This document shows positions 9,050 to 18,443 of a stretch of 64,000 bases of DNA, in pieces. Each line of letters begins with the position of its first letter. Position 1 is the stretch's first letter. The stretch is from Vibrio neptunius (GTDB lineage: Bacteria; Pseudomonadota; Gammaproteobacteria; Enterobacterales; Vibrionaceae). The DNA is taken from the NCBI GenBank assembly GCA_019339365.1, contig CP079860.1, forward strand, positions 434,001-498,000, in the 5' to 3' direction. The notes under the pieces are model-generated. The model made no database searches, was not told the origin of the DNA, and saw only the letters and a list, made by a program, of their open reading frames with translations. Position numbers and translations under genes: made by a program.

Positions 9050-10313
9050 CAAAATTTCCCTTTTAGATTTATAAAAATCATACGCTTATCTGATAGATTT
9101 GCATATACGGAGTCATAGCTTCCCGTCATAAAACGGGCTGCAAGTTCAACGTCGACCGAAGTCTGTCCCGAGTCATAAGCACTGTAGTTAATCCACTGTG
9201 TTGCAATGACACCGCCGTCTTGTGGCGATAATAAGAGATCAAAAGTAGGCTCTACATTCTCCAGCCATAAGGCATTTTTACTCCATTGCCACTGACTCCA
9301 GCTAGTAGGATTCAAACTCCAATGAAACATGACGTTATGCTGCACCAGATTGATATGGTTGAGTCCCTGAGCGTACGAATGCGATAGACCAGCGGTGTTG
9401 ACGCTTTCTGATAAAGCTGTCGCTCTTTCCAGTCCCTGCCGCCAATCTTCTTTGCTCCATGCTCGATTGTCGTACCAATATTCAACGATGATTTGATTGC
9501 CGGCTTGGCTAGCCCAATTAAGCCCAACCAAACCTTGAAAGCCACTACTTTTGTTAGCCAGAATCACTGGTGAGTAGAGGCCTTGCTGCTCAAACCCTAG
9601 GTAGTCTCTCTGGTACACAAAAGAAGCGTGGTACGCCCATGAGGCATCATAAACAGACACCATGGAGCCGCCAATTAAGCCTTGTCTTACATCGTCATAG
9701 TAAGCAATGCCCTGCCATTCCGTCTCATCTGTCAGCCAGTAGCGACGCAGACCAATGCCCTGTTGCTCAGTTCTTTGTTCGAGCTCGCTAGACTCTTGCT
9801 TTGTCCAGCTGGAATCGCTGTAAAGCAAACTCCACTCTCCCGAAAGATCAAAGTATGACGCCATTGCGACACCTGCCCCCTCCTCTACCTGAATTCCCAC
9901 TGGGTGACGCCGATAAGGTTTGAACAAGTCTAAGGGGCGATATCCATACCCTACTCCCCAATCGAGGCGGATTTTCCCCAGCGTCATATCAAGCGGTAGT
10001 ACGCCTGTCTCCCAGACGCCTTGCCAAAAAGCTCCTGAACAATCAACTCATTATCAGTTGAGTCGGATGAGTCGCTCGACGCTAGTTGACTACTCTTTGC
10101 TGCTAACAGGCCGCTCCAATTTTGCCACTCGGCCTGCACACGAAGCAACGCGTCTAGCTGCTCAGTGTGCGACGCCGTATGTGGTTCAAACCAGACGGAG
10201 TCTCTGTGCTGATTCTGGCTAACACTAACCGTCCAGTCCCAGTTGAAACTTGGTTGAGCAAGGCCGCTGCTTGAAACCGTTGCCGCCAACGCGAAAATCA
10301 AACGACAATTCAC
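9049..10313 (-). CDS. Predicted outer-membrane beta-barrel protein (one-base break at 10026-10030)
   Basis: Two overlapping frames (10313 to 9984 and 9987 to 9049) join into one 421-residue protein if the A5 run at 10026-10030 (T5 on the coding strand) had six bases. That restores ELFWQGVWETGVLPLDMTLG. A signal peptide (ending SSGLAQ) is followed by alternating polar/aromatic strands rich in W, Y and G, and the chain ends in Phe (NLKGKF), the usual signature of an outer-membrane barrel. The start is GTG at 10313. Its place between a LolA-like carrier gene and a two-component system suggests it is the outer-membrane end of the system. I recognise no named family. Confidence 0.7.
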
Positions 10314-10314
10314 G

Positions 10315-11064
10315 TTATAGCTCCGACAGTGCGTTACGCGTCAAAAATGCCGGAATATAGTACTTATCTTCAAGTTGATGAGCCGTCACTTGCTGATATT
10401 CAATCACCGTTTTCTTCGCAGGCTGAATCTTGTCAATCAAGGTCATGCTCACGACTCTTGGCTGGCCATCGCGCTCACCCTGCTCAAACAATGCCTGCTT
10501 AGCCAGCTTGCCAGATTTTAAGTACAAGTCGGCTTTGATCGGGAAATCGCTCTCCGATTCCAACCATAATTCGATGCGATCGTAATTCGCACCTTGAGTT
10601 ACAGACTGCAGAGAAAGCTGGTTTGCCAACACTGCTCGCTCATTGATGGTCAAGGTTTCCTGAGCCGTCAGCGTCGCTCGGTAGTCCTGACTCCAAGTGA
10701 GAGTAGATACATCGCCAACGGAGGCTTCACCGAGTAGTTTTTGCATTGGTGTTATACGGATCGGGCGACGACTTTTAGGCATCACTAGCCAATAGTTGTC
10801 TCCCAACATCAGCATCTTTTGCCCCGCTTCAACCGGTGACTTAAACACAACTAAAGACTCGCGTTCGGGGCGCGTATAAACATTGTATTGGCGTGTTTTA
10901 TCCAGCTCTCCGTTTTTATACAAGGTAACCATAGACACCACTTTGGCGGACGCTGTATCAAGGCGGTAGGCATCTGCATTTTTGACCATGGTTTCCGTGT
11001 CATTAGCAAGCGCGCCAACACTCAACAGACTCAATCCGATGGCAATAGAAAGTGATTTAAACAT
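10315..11064 (-). CDS. LolA-like periplasmic outer-membrane lipoprotein-sorting protein
   Basis: This 249-residue protein has a signal peptide (MFKSLSIAIGL to ALA). The body is a half-barrel type sheet (MVTLYKNGELDK, YTRPERESLVVF, MLMLGDNYWLVMPKSRRPIR, GEASVGDVSTLTWSQDY) typical of the outer membrane lipoprotein-sorting / LolA-LolB fold family often encoded beside ABC or RND exporters. It would carry a lipid or lipoprotein across the periplasm. The gene overlaps the permease stop by 8 bases and is followed closely by the barrel gene. Confidence 0.82.
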   Translation of the reverse strand: MFKSLSIAIGLSLLSVGALANDTETMVKNADAYRLDTASAKVVSMVTLYKNGELDKTRQYNVYTRPERESLVVFKSPVEAGQKMLMLGDNYWLVMPKSRRPIRITPMQKLLGEASVGDVSTLTWSQDYRATLTAQETLTINERAVLANQLSLQSVTQGANYDRIELWLESESDFPIKADLYLKSGKLAKQALFEQGERDGQPRVVSMTLIDKIQPAKKTVIEYQQVTAHQLEDKYYIPAFLTRNALSEL

Positions 11065-12316
11065 AGGTCAACGCCTCCGTTATTGGCTTATTGACACCCT
11101 TTCGGGCGGAAAGAAACGCAGCGAGAATGCAAATCGCCATGACACCCAATGCGCTGTAACTCAGTAGCTCGGGTGAAAAATAGATATTGAGTGGATAGCC
11201 GTCGGTTCGACCTGGTGGTGGTGGCATTTGCACATCCACCACCATCAGGGCAATACTGGTGAAGGCTGTTAGAAGCCCACCTAAGAGTGTGCCGATGCCA
11301 GCTAACAGTGCTGCTTCGCGCACAAACCCCGCCACGATTTCCGCAGGATATGTGCCTAATGCGGACAAGGTTCCGATTTCACGCGTTCTTTCCGTCACCG
11401 ACATTGTCATGGTGTTAAAGAGAGCAACGAACACCACCAGCGACATCACCGCCCCCATAATGCCGAAGATTCGATCGTATAAGTCTTTCACTTTGGTGTA
11501 GAAAAAGGCTCTTTGCTGCCACGGCGTGACTTCCAGTGCTTGGCGGTGTGGCAAAGAAGCGAGTTGCTCTTCCACCCAACTCTGAAGCTTCAACGTATTT
11601 TGTGTTTCGTAAAGGAAAACCGACAAAGTACTCACTTTGTCACTCACCAATAGTTCCTGTACCGATTCAATATGCAGGTATAGCTGGCGCTTATCTAAGT
11701 CCGGCACACCCGTTGAATAGATACCATGAACTTTAAAATCGAGTGCATTTAGCGCGCCGTCGCTCGTCGTTGCAAGCACGGTGATCCAGTCACCAATTGA
11801 TACGTTGAGATTACGTGCCAAATCGACGCCAAGCATCACCTCAGGCTCCGAGGGTTGATATCGCGAAGAGCGAATATCAGACAAGGTTTTACCCTGACGC
11901 ACGTCGAGAAACGGCCCCTTCATATCGAACTCACGTTCATTCACACCAGTACCGACAAAAATGGTCGATTTATTGCCATTTGAGACCAACCCTGTGAACT
12001 CAATCCTAGGCTGAATGCCTCGTATATCCGGATTCGATATCAGTTGCTTGTAGATCGCGGCACTGTCTTCCAGACCGTTCGCCAATGGCATGTCTTCATC
12101 TTTCTCGAAAAACCCGGGAAGGCTGATTGTCAGATGCCCCGTATCCCGCGCCGTTGATTCTTGGAGTGATTCATAGGTGTAAAGCCCGAACCCGCCCGCT
12201 GACGTTAAAGCAAAAACGGCAATCGTGATAATAAGAGCGGACAACACACTGCGACGACGATTTCGCAGCAAATTCAGATACGCTATGCGCACTGATTGAG
12301 GAACTAACTGGCCCAT
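11057..12316 (-). CDS. ABC transporter permease, MacB/LolC-like (FtsX domain)
   Basis: This 419-residue protein has one N-terminal membrane helix (about 22-45), a large periplasmic MacB-PCD type domain (about 50-270), and three C-terminal helices of the FtsX domain. The cytoplasmic coupling segment is SVTERTREIGTLSALGTY. This topology fits the LolC/LolE and MacB class, which extracts or moves substrates from the outer leaflet of the inner membrane and does not transport through a channel. It overlaps the ATPase gene by 13 bases. Confidence 0.9.
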   Translation of the reverse strand: MGQLVPQSVRIAYLNLLRNRRRSVLSALIITIAVFALTSAGGFGLYTYESLQESTARDTGHLTISLPGFFEKDEDMPLANGLEDSAAIYKQLISNPDIRGIQPRIEFTGLVSNGNKSTIFVGTGVNEREFDMKGPFLDVRQGKTLSDIRSSRYQPSEPEVMLGVDLARNLNVSIGDWITVLATTSDGALNALDFKVHGIYSTGVPDLDKRQLYLHIESVQELLVSDKVSTLSVFLYETQNTLKLQSWVEEQLASLPHRQALEVTPWQQRAFFYTKVKDLYDRIFGIMGAVMSLVVFVALFNTMTMSVTERTREIGTLSALGTYPAEIVAGFVREAALLAGIGTLLGGLLTAFTSIALMVVDVQMPPPPGRTDGYPLNIYFSPELLSYSALGVMAICILAAFLSARKGVNKPITEALTYV

Positions 12317-12987
12317 TTCATCGCCTCCTCGCTTATTCTGCCATCCACCAACGAGAGTGTTCGGTCACACTGATTCGCCATTCGCTGATCATGTGTAGCC
12401 ACAATGAAGGTCGTTCCCAACTCATGACCAAGGTTTTTCATCAGTTCAATCACCCGCTGAGCGGTATGGCTATCCAGACTGGCGGTTGGCTCATCGGCAA
12501 TAACCAGCTTGGGTTGATGAACCAGCGCTCGCGCAATGGCGACGCGCTGTTGTTGACCACCCGAGAGATGATCAGGTCGATGGTGAGCAAACTCTTCCAG
12601 CCCCACTTTGACAAGCATTTCCATGGCGAGCCGTTGCTGATGTTTGGCCGAGTATCCGTTCAACATTAATGGGTAAGCCACGTTTTCCCATGCACTCATC
12701 ACAGGAACCAAGTTAAAGCGCTGGAATACAAAGCCCATGCTGGTCCGCCTCAATTGCGCCGATTGTTGTGGCTCTTTCGGGTATAACGAGCCATCGAAAG
12801 TAACCTGACCTTCAAACTCACTATCAAGCAAGCCCAGAATATTCAGCAACGTGCTTTTGCCAGAGCCTGACGGGCCACAAAGGGCGACCATTTCACCATT
12901 GCTGATTTCGCCAGTGACGTTGCTGAGCGCCTCCACTCGCTGCTGACCGAGTTGGTACTGCTTGGCAAGATTTTGAAACTGCAACAT
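12304..12987 (-). CDS. ABC transporter ATP-binding protein, LolD/MacB type
   Basis: This 227-residue protein has Walker A GPSGSGKST (about 39-47), Q loop VFQRFNLVP, signature LSGGQQQRVAIARAL, Walker B LVIADEPTASLD and the switch His in VATHDQRMA. The type-VII (MacB/LolD/FtsE) class powers FtsX-domain permeases, and the permease gene follows at once. Confidence 0.93.
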   Translation of the reverse strand: MLQFQNLAKQYQLGQQRVEALSNVTGEISNGEMVALCGPSGSGKSTLLNILGLLDSEFEGQVTFDGSLYPKEPQQSAQLRRTSMGFVFQRFNLVPVMSAWENVAYPLMLNGYSAKHQQRLAMEMLVKVGLEEFAHHRPDHLSGGQQQRVAIARALVHQPKLVIADEPTASLDSHTAQRVIELMKNLGHELGTTFIVATHDQRMANQCDRTLSLVDGRISEEAMKWAS

Positions 12988-12996
12988 GCCATCTCC

Positions 12997-13629
12997 CTAG
13001 GCGTTATTTACCATGGCTATCGCTTGTAACGTCATCGGATGTTGGCCATTGAGCGTTGACATTTCCTGTGCCCATTTTTGTGCCTGTATGTTGTCTTCTG
13101 CACGTATGGCGGCCTGAATGGCGTAGATGTAAACCCAGGCAATCGCATCAAAGGATTGAGACGTAAAAGCCTGTTCAGAGAGAAGCCCCGAATACAGTTC
13201 ATAACCGCGTTCGAAATGATTAAACATGTCGGGTAGTGACGTATAAGTCGCCGCCGCGACCGCTCTTGCCAAGAGTGACTCAGGTAGCCCCTGACGAATC
13301 TCTTGCAACGGAACGGGGGTTGTACCATCCGATAGCATATCCAACCCTTTAGCAATCGTACCGAGCCCTTGCTCGACGTATTTCATCTTGTTCCAAGGAA
13401 GAAAAGCATCGCGTCCCTTCAAAGTTTGTGTGCTACCGAAATAGACCAATGTCAGAGCATCACCGCCTTGTCTTTCGATCTGACCTTGCAGCTGCTGATA
13501 AACGGATTCAACCTTATCTTCATCGCCTTGAGCGGCTTGATTGTATTGCTCTATTAGCTTGTCGCTTGGCGCTGCGACCACTTGAGCGCTAACCAGTAAA
13601 CACAGACCTAATTGATGCGTCAGTTTCAT
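12997..13629 (-). CDS. Periplasmic helical-repeat protein of unknown function, first gene of Lol-like operon
   Basis: This 210-residue protein has a signal peptide (cleavage likely after QVVAA). The mature part is all-helical with TPR-like pacing (AVAAATYTSLPDMFNHFERG, WVYIYAIQAAIRAEDNIQAQKWAQ). I do not recognise a named family. It ends 9 bases before the ATPase gene and opens a seven-gene minus-strand operon. It may be an accessory or scaffold protein for the transporter. Confidence 0.75.
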   Translation of the reverse strand: MKLTHQLGLCLLVSAQVVAAPSDKLIEQYNQAAQGDEDKVESVYQQLQGQIERQGGDALTLVYFGSTQTLKGRDAFLPWNKMKYVEQGLGTIAKGLDMLSDGTTPVPLQEIRQGLPESLLARAVAAATYTSLPDMFNHFERGYELYSGLLSEQAFTSQSFDAIAWVYIYAIQAAIRAEDNIQAQKWAQEMSTLNGQHPMTLQAIAMVNNA

Positions 13630-13699
13630 TTTTGTCGTTCCTTCTTCTTAGCTGATGTTCAAAGGTTAATCAGCGATGAGCAAGGCTGCTTGGGTATGC

Positions 13700-13749
13700 G
13701 ACGAACGGTGTTTGGAAGACGTGAATGGTAAAAACAGAGCGTGAATGGT
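13700..13749 (-). promoter_or_regulatory. Three direct repeats at 20-bp period, candidate LytTR operator
   Basis: On the plus strand the 10-mers GACGAACGGT (13700-13709), CGTGAATGGT (13720-13729) and CGTGAATGGT (13740-13749) start exactly 20 bp apart. On the operon strand they read ACCGTTCGTC and ACCATTCACG (twice). LytTR regulators such as AlgR bind direct repeats of about 9-10 bp in this phase, and the first copy matches the AlgR consensus ACCGTTCGTC as I recall it. The block is 71-120 bp upstream of the first gene of an operon that encodes a LytTR regulator. Binding is inferred. Confidence 0.6.
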
Positions 13750-13813
13750 GAGATTTTGTTCAGCTTCTGCGGCTTATCTGGAAATCAACGGCTATGATCG
13801 TTAAAGTAGCGCC

Positions 13814-14110
13814 ATGATTAGTTATCGCATTGAAATTCAATGTGACGAGAGAGAAGAAATTATGTTTAGCGATGATCGCATCATTGATAGTCTGGAAGAG
13901 CTTGAAGCTTTTCTCCTCGCTGTAGAAAGCGGCAGTTTTGGTTTAGAAGGCGTTGCGGGTATCGCACTTGCGACAAACAATGCTGATGGTCGCCACTTTG
14001 TGGCAGTACTGGATGATAATCATCAACTGCTGCTAGCTCGCTGGGTGACCGACGAAATCTTCAAAACAGGTCAGGATTTAGTCCGCAACGGACCGAAGAA
14101 AAGCCATTAA
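13814..14110 (+). CDS. Conserved-looking hypothetical protein, 98 aa
   Basis: This is a soluble acidic protein without signal or membrane segments. Features are SLEELEAFLLAVESGSFG, GVAGIALATNN and HFVAVLDDNHQLLLARWV. The family is not recognised. It is transcribed divergently from the Lol-like operon and followed by a perfect palindromic terminator. An internal ATG at 13862 is also possible. Codon use resembles the neighbours. Confidence 0.6.
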   Translation: MISYRIEIQCDEREEIMFSDDRIIDSLEELEAFLLAVESGSFGLEGVAGIALATNNADGRHFVAVLDDNHQLLLARWVTDEIFKTGQDLVRNGPKKSH

Positions 14111-14136
14111 AATAGCCCGCAATTGCGGGCTATTTT
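14109..14136. terminator. Bidirectional palindromic terminator
   Basis: A perfect 28-bp palindrome has GC core GCCCGC/GCGGGC and A4/T4 ends. It begins at the stop codon of the 98-aa gene and serves gabD from the other side. Confidence 0.9.
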
Positions 14137-14155
14137 AATTCAGATGCTTAAGCAG

Positions 14156-15586
14156 TTAACTCAGGCCGCCAAAGCACAGATATTTCACATCCATATACTC
14201 ATCAATACCTTGCTTGGCCCCTTCGCGGCCAATACCAGATTGTTTAACGCCACCAAAAGGCGCGACTTCTGATGAGATAATCCCATCATTAATCCCAACC
14301 ATTCCGTATTCAAGCGCTTCAGCTACCTTCCAGATACGACGAATGTTATCACTGTAGAAGTAAGCGGCCAGACCATAGATGGTGTCGTTGGCCATCTCAA
14401 TCAACTCTTCATCGCTCTCGAACGCCAAGACTGGTGCCACAGGGCCAAAAATCTCTTTGGAGACAATATCCATTTCTTGAGTCACGTTCTTTAGGATAAC
14501 CGGAGCAATAAACTGTCCAGATTGAGGCACTATAGGTGAAACAGGCTGAGCCCCTTGTTCAATCGCCCCTTGAATTAAACACTCAATGCCCTCTTTGGCG
14601 ACTTGGCTAATCACAGGCCCAATATTGACGCCTTCTTCCAAGCCGTTCCCAAGTTTGAGCTGTTTTACCGCTTCATCAAATTTAGCCACAAATTCGTCGT
14701 ATACATTGCGATGAACGTAAAAACGATTAGCACATACGCACGTCTGGCCTGCATTACGGAATTTAGAAGCGACGGCTCCGGCAACCGCAGCCTCTATGTC
14801 CGCGTCATCAAATACGATGAACGGGGCGTTACCGCCCAACTCCATTGAAGTGCGTTTAATATCGTGGGCACTCTGCTGCATCAAGAGACTGCCGACGCGA
14901 GTTGACCCCGTAAAAGACAGCTTGCGAATCAGTGGATGAGAGGTAAACAGCGCCCCAACTTCTGGCGCACTCTCGCCTAAGACCACTTGCAAAACATCGC
15001 GAGGAATACCCGCCTGATAGGCAAGTTCCACAACTGCAAACGCAGATAGCGGCGTCAGTTCTGCGGGTTTCACCACAAAGCTACAACCTGCAGCAAGCGC
15101 GGGAGCGGCTTTGCGAGTAATCATCGCTATCGGAAAGTTCCACGGCGTAATCGCACTCGCGACACCGACTGGCTGCTTAATAGTCACCATACGCTTGTCA
15201 GGCGTTGGAGCCGGAATGGTTTCACCATAAGTGCGTTTTGCTTCTTCAGCGAACCACTCAACAAAGCTCGCACCATAGAGCACCTCACCTTTCGCTTCCG
15301 CTAGTGGCTTACCTTGTTCTAGGGTCATCAAACGACTGAGGTCATCTTGGTTTTCAACCAGTAGTCGAAACCAACCTTGGAGGATGACAGCTCGCTGCTT
15401 CCCCGTCAGTTTGGCCCACTCTTTCTGAGCATGATTGGCCCGAACGATTCCCTGTTCGATTTCCTCCTGAGTGGAAATCGGAGCATAACCCAGCAGCTCT
15501 TGTGTCGCGGGGTTATAAACCGCAACACTTCTGTCCTGATCCGAGACCATAAAAGACATTAAACTCTGATTACCTATTTGCTGCAT
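14156..15586 (-). CDS. gabD: NAD(P)-dependent succinate-semialdehyde dehydrogenase
   Basis: This 476-residue aldehyde dehydrogenase has an NAD-binding segment (ITPWNFPIAMITRK), FTGSTRVGSLLM, the catalytic Glu in MELGGNAPF and catalytic Cys in NAGQTCVCANRF, then EIFGPVAPV and the GabD-like C-terminus FGGVKQSGIGREGAKQGIDE. It oxidises succinate semialdehyde to succinate in GABA or related catabolism. No gabT or transporter gene is adjacent. A closely related semialdehyde substrate remains possible. The ATG at 15586 was kept; internal ATG codons shortly after it are alternatives. Confidence 0.88.
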   Translation of the reverse strand: MQQIGNQSLMSFMVSDQDRSVAVYNPATQELLGYAPISTQEEIEQGIVRANHAQKEWAKLTGKQRAVILQGWFRLLVENQDDLSRLMTLEQGKPLAEAKGEVLYGASFVEWFAEEAKRTYGETIPAPTPDKRMVTIKQPVGVASAITPWNFPIAMITRKAAPALAAGCSFVVKPAELTPLSAFAVVELAYQAGIPRDVLQVVLGESAPEVGALFTSHPLIRKLSFTGSTRVGSLLMQQSAHDIKRTSMELGGNAPFIVFDDADIEAAVAGAVASKFRNAGQTCVCANRFYVHRNVYDEFVAKFDEAVKQLKLGNGLEEGVNIGPVISQVAKEGIECLIQGAIEQGAQPVSPIVPQSGQFIAPVILKNVTQEMDIVSKEIFGPVAPVLAFESDEELIEMANDTIYGLAAYFYSDNIRRIWKVAEALEYGMVGINDGIISSEVAPFGGVKQSGIGREGAKQGIDEYMDVKYLCFGGLS

Positions 15587-15637
15587 TGTGATTACCTTGT
15601 TCTTCGTCGATTGTGGTTGTTAAACCACACGGCACTC

Positions 15638-16324
15638 CTAAAAAGTCTGATTTGAGAAGCGTGAGTATTGTAGGGTATCCGCAACCTCTTGCGCTTTAGA
15701 TTGGGAACTCATTAAATGTAGAAGCTTTAACGCAGCCTGATAACTAACCAGGCTGCCATTGGATGTAAGTACGTTACCATCGACAACATAGTTTTTGTCT
15801 GTCAGTACCTCAACTTTCGGGTAGTCACGTTGAAAATCACGCTCACCTCCTGCCCATGTCGTCGCTTGTTTACCATTTAACACACCTGCTTCAGCTAATA
15901 GATAAGCACCAGAACAATTGCTTGCCATCCACTCTGCAGTTTTGGCTGTTGAGGAAATATAGCGGATCAAAGCTTTGTTATTGACCAATGGATCCATATC
16001 GTAACTGGACGTAAGTATTAAAGCATCAAGCTTAGGGGAATCACCAATCCAAGTATCCACTCCCAACTGTAATCCTTCTTCTGTCGTCACCGTCATTGTA
16101 TCCGTAACTGAAATTGTCACCACATCATAATCACTGAACCATGTTAATCGGTTCGCAACGCCAAATACTTCTAGAGGTGCGGTGACATCTGATGTCAATA
16201 CACCATCATAGACTAATACGCCGATAGTCTTATCCGCTGCCGATACGGTTGGCCCAAATACCATTGAGAGCAAAAGAAGCGTAGATAGCATCGTCATACG
16301 GACGTTGAATTTATCAAATATCAT
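15638..16324 (-). CDS. DJ-1/PfpI family protein with signal peptide
   Basis: There are 228 residues. A hydrophobic N-terminal segment (MLSTLLLLSMVFGPTVSA) suggests export, which is unusual for this mostly cytoplasmic superfamily. The core has GVLVYDGVLTSDVTAPLEVF and the nucleophile elbow MASNCSGAYLLAEAG with the conserved Cys, then NGKQATTWAGGE. This arrangement matches the ThiJ/PfpI-like AraC-associated branch. Function is unknown and may be glyoxalase-, amidase- or stress-related. The divergent LysR gene next to it is its likely regulator. Confidence 0.85.
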   Translation of the reverse strand: MIFDKFNVRMTMLSTLLLLSMVFGPTVSAADKTIGVLVYDGVLTSDVTAPLEVFGVANRLTWFSDYDVVTISVTDTMTVTTEEGLQLGVDTWIGDSPKLDALILTSSYDMDPLVNNKALIRYISSTAKTAEWMASNCSGAYLLAEAGVLNGKQATTWAGGERDFQRDYPKVEVLTDKNYVVDGNVLTSNGSLVSYQAALKLLHLMSSQSKAQEVADTLQYSRFSNQTF

Positions 16325-16412
16325 TATTTATCCCCATTATGTGAATCAAAATAGTCATCACTATCTTAGCGAGCATCTTTAATGATTGAAGTGACATGTT
16401 AACCTATCTATA

Positions 16413-16427
16413 GTGAATTATATTCAC
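16413..16427. promoter_or_regulatory. Candidate LysR-type operator between pfpI-like gene and lysR
   Basis: The inverted repeat GTGAATTATATTCAC (6-bp arms, 3-bp centre) lies 21 bp before the LysR GTG start in the divergent promoter region. It has the T-N11-A-like symmetry expected of LysR sites. Function is inferred from position. Confidence 0.5.
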
Positions 16428-16447
16428 GACTAAATGATGGAGTTGAA

Positions 16448-17394
16448 GTGGATAAACTACGCGCATTGCGCTTTTTCATCACGACTTTAGACACAGGCAG
16501 TTTCGCGGCAACGGCGAAAAATATGGCACAGACCCATCGACCGTGAGTAAAGCCGTGAACAGGTTAGAGTCTGATCTTGGAATACAGTTGTTTCTTCGCT
16601 CTACACGCCAACTCAACTTAACCCTCGCGGGACAGCAGTACGAACAAACCGCAAGGCACGTGCTCGATGAACTCATTACATGCGAAAAAGATCTAAAACA
16701 GGCTAACAGCTCACCATCAGGTACATTGAAACTCAATTTACCCGTCTCTTATGGCCGCCGTTATATTCAGCCGTTGTTAAAAGAGTTTCGTTACCAATAT
16801 CCAAATATTGACTTGGACATCTGCTACGATGATTCCTATATCAACATGGTTGATCAGGGTGTCGATGTGTCAATTAGGTCGGGAGTTGTGCAAGACCGGC
16901 AGTTGATCGCTCGCCAACTGAGTCCTATCGATTACTTGATTTGTGCAAGCAAAGAATACCTCAAACAACACGGGGTGCCAAAAGGACCTCAGGATTTTCA
17001 CCACCATACCTGGATACGCTTTCGCTTTAGACAAACAGGAAGATTACTCGGGCTAAAACTCGCTTCCACTGAACCTATTCATTCAATCGAAACAGCCCAA
17101 AACATTGTCGTCAATGATGGTGAATCAATGGCAGAACTCTGTGCTCAGGGACTAGGGCTAACACAGATCCCTCACTTCATCGCTCGGGACTGGCTTAAAA
17201 GCGAACAATTAATCCCTATTTTCCCCAGCTTTCGTCCACCAAACGAAGGCGTTTATATTCTTTACCATCAACGTGAATACATGCCGTTGCGAGTGAAGCT
17301 CTTCGTCGACTTTGTGGTGAAATCAATACAATCCCAAGGTGAGACTCCACGGCATACTTGGGCCAAACAGCTAGAGATTAAACTGCCCAGATAA
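16448..17394 (+). CDS. LysR family transcriptional regulator (one-base break at 16517-16521)
   Basis: The frame from GTG 16448 encodes the start of a LysR helix-turn-helix (DKLRALRFFITTLDTGSFAA), then runs off frame at the A5 run 16517-16521. Adding one A restores AKKYGTDPSTVSKAVNRLE, which continues into the intact frame seen from 16543. The corrected protein has about 315 residues: HTH (residues 1-60) and a LysR substrate-binding domain (about 88-295, PVSYGRRYIQPLLKEF). It is transcribed divergently from the DJ-1/PfpI gene and probably controls it. Confidence 0.82.
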
Positions 17395-17407
17395 TATAAG
17401 CGCCTTG

Positions 17408-18283
17408 TCATTTTGGCTTATGTGCCGCTGTAAACAATTCTGAATAATAATCCCTAATTTTATGCCGTCCATAAACTGGAGCAATTGAATCCTTGCCCAT
17501 AACCGTCAAGAAAAATTCAGCCGCTCCCCCCATTTTTCGGGTAGGTTTTGCATTACAAGTAAGGTTAAACGCCTCAGGTAGTCAGGCAATCGGACAATAT
17601 TCACATCTTTATTCTGTGCTTCAAAAAGCAAACTGTGCGATCTGAATAGTGGTTAATACTTCAGGGCCTCCTACGTCCAGTTCTTTCACATTCGACTGGA
17701 TGGCTTCAATACAAAATGTCGCGAGATCTTCACCATGAATTGGGTTTAATTTCTTTGCTGAAGAACCAAACAGGTACACACTACCTTTAGTTGCCATGTG
17801 GTAGATTTCGGCCAAATCTGAGAAGAAGCCATTTGGTCGAATAACGCATGGCTTTAACCTCTCTGAGCTGAGTAAACGAGAAGCAAACCTTTCCTTAGCA
17901 CTGAGCAGACGAACACTAGAATATTTTGCTGCATTGAACGCTGAAATATAGATAAATTTCTCGACACCTGCGTTTTCCGCCTCAAGCAAGACGTTGAGAT
18001 TGGCTTGATAGTCGATATCCTCATACTTCAAACCATCTTTTTGACGAGTAATACCCAAGCAAGAAATCACAACGTCAACACGATCACAAATACCTTTAAG
18101 CTGATGCTGGTCGGTCACTTCTGCCTCAATAATCTGAGATTCACTAACGCCGATCTCTAGCAGCTTTTGTGTATTGCGAGCCAACGCAACAAAGTCTTGA
18201 CCACGTTCTTGCAGTTGCTTGACGACATACAGGCCTAAGTATCCCGTCGATCCCACCACTAAAACCTTACTCGATGATGTCAT
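17408..18283 (-). CDS. NAD(P)-binding atypical SDR / NmrA-like oxidoreductase (breaks at 17623-17627 and 17526-17531)
   Basis: The frame from 18283 stops early at 17621 after QIAQFAF. Removing one base from the A5 run 17623-17627 continues it (FAFEAQNKDVNIVRLPDY), and adding one base to the C6 run 17526-17531 carries it to a stop at 17408 (ending GRHKIRDYYSELF then TAAHKPK). The two changes cancel and give 291 residues, normal for the family. The N-terminal Rossmann motif is VVGSTGYLGLYVVKQL. Other features are VVISCLGIT, YISAFNAAKYSS and PIHGEDLATF. It resembles extended/atypical SDRs of the NmrA or epimerase type. The substrate is unknown. Confidence 0.82.
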
Positions 18284-18443
18284 GATAGTTTCCTTACCTT
18301 TAAAGCTTCATACTCAGCTAGTATTCCATACTGCGGCTATTCTCTCACGCCATGAGAGAGACCTCGCTCATCTTAAAAGTGGGCGATATCCACTCAAGAC
18401 CAACTGGAGAAAAAACAAGCAGAACAAGAGTATTAACGCTCTT

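Noticed and set aside
10020..10035. Programmed -1 frameshifting in the barrel gene
   Set aside because: The CTT TTT GGC context does not form a proper slippery heptamer, and the same kind of break occurs in many unrelated genes here.
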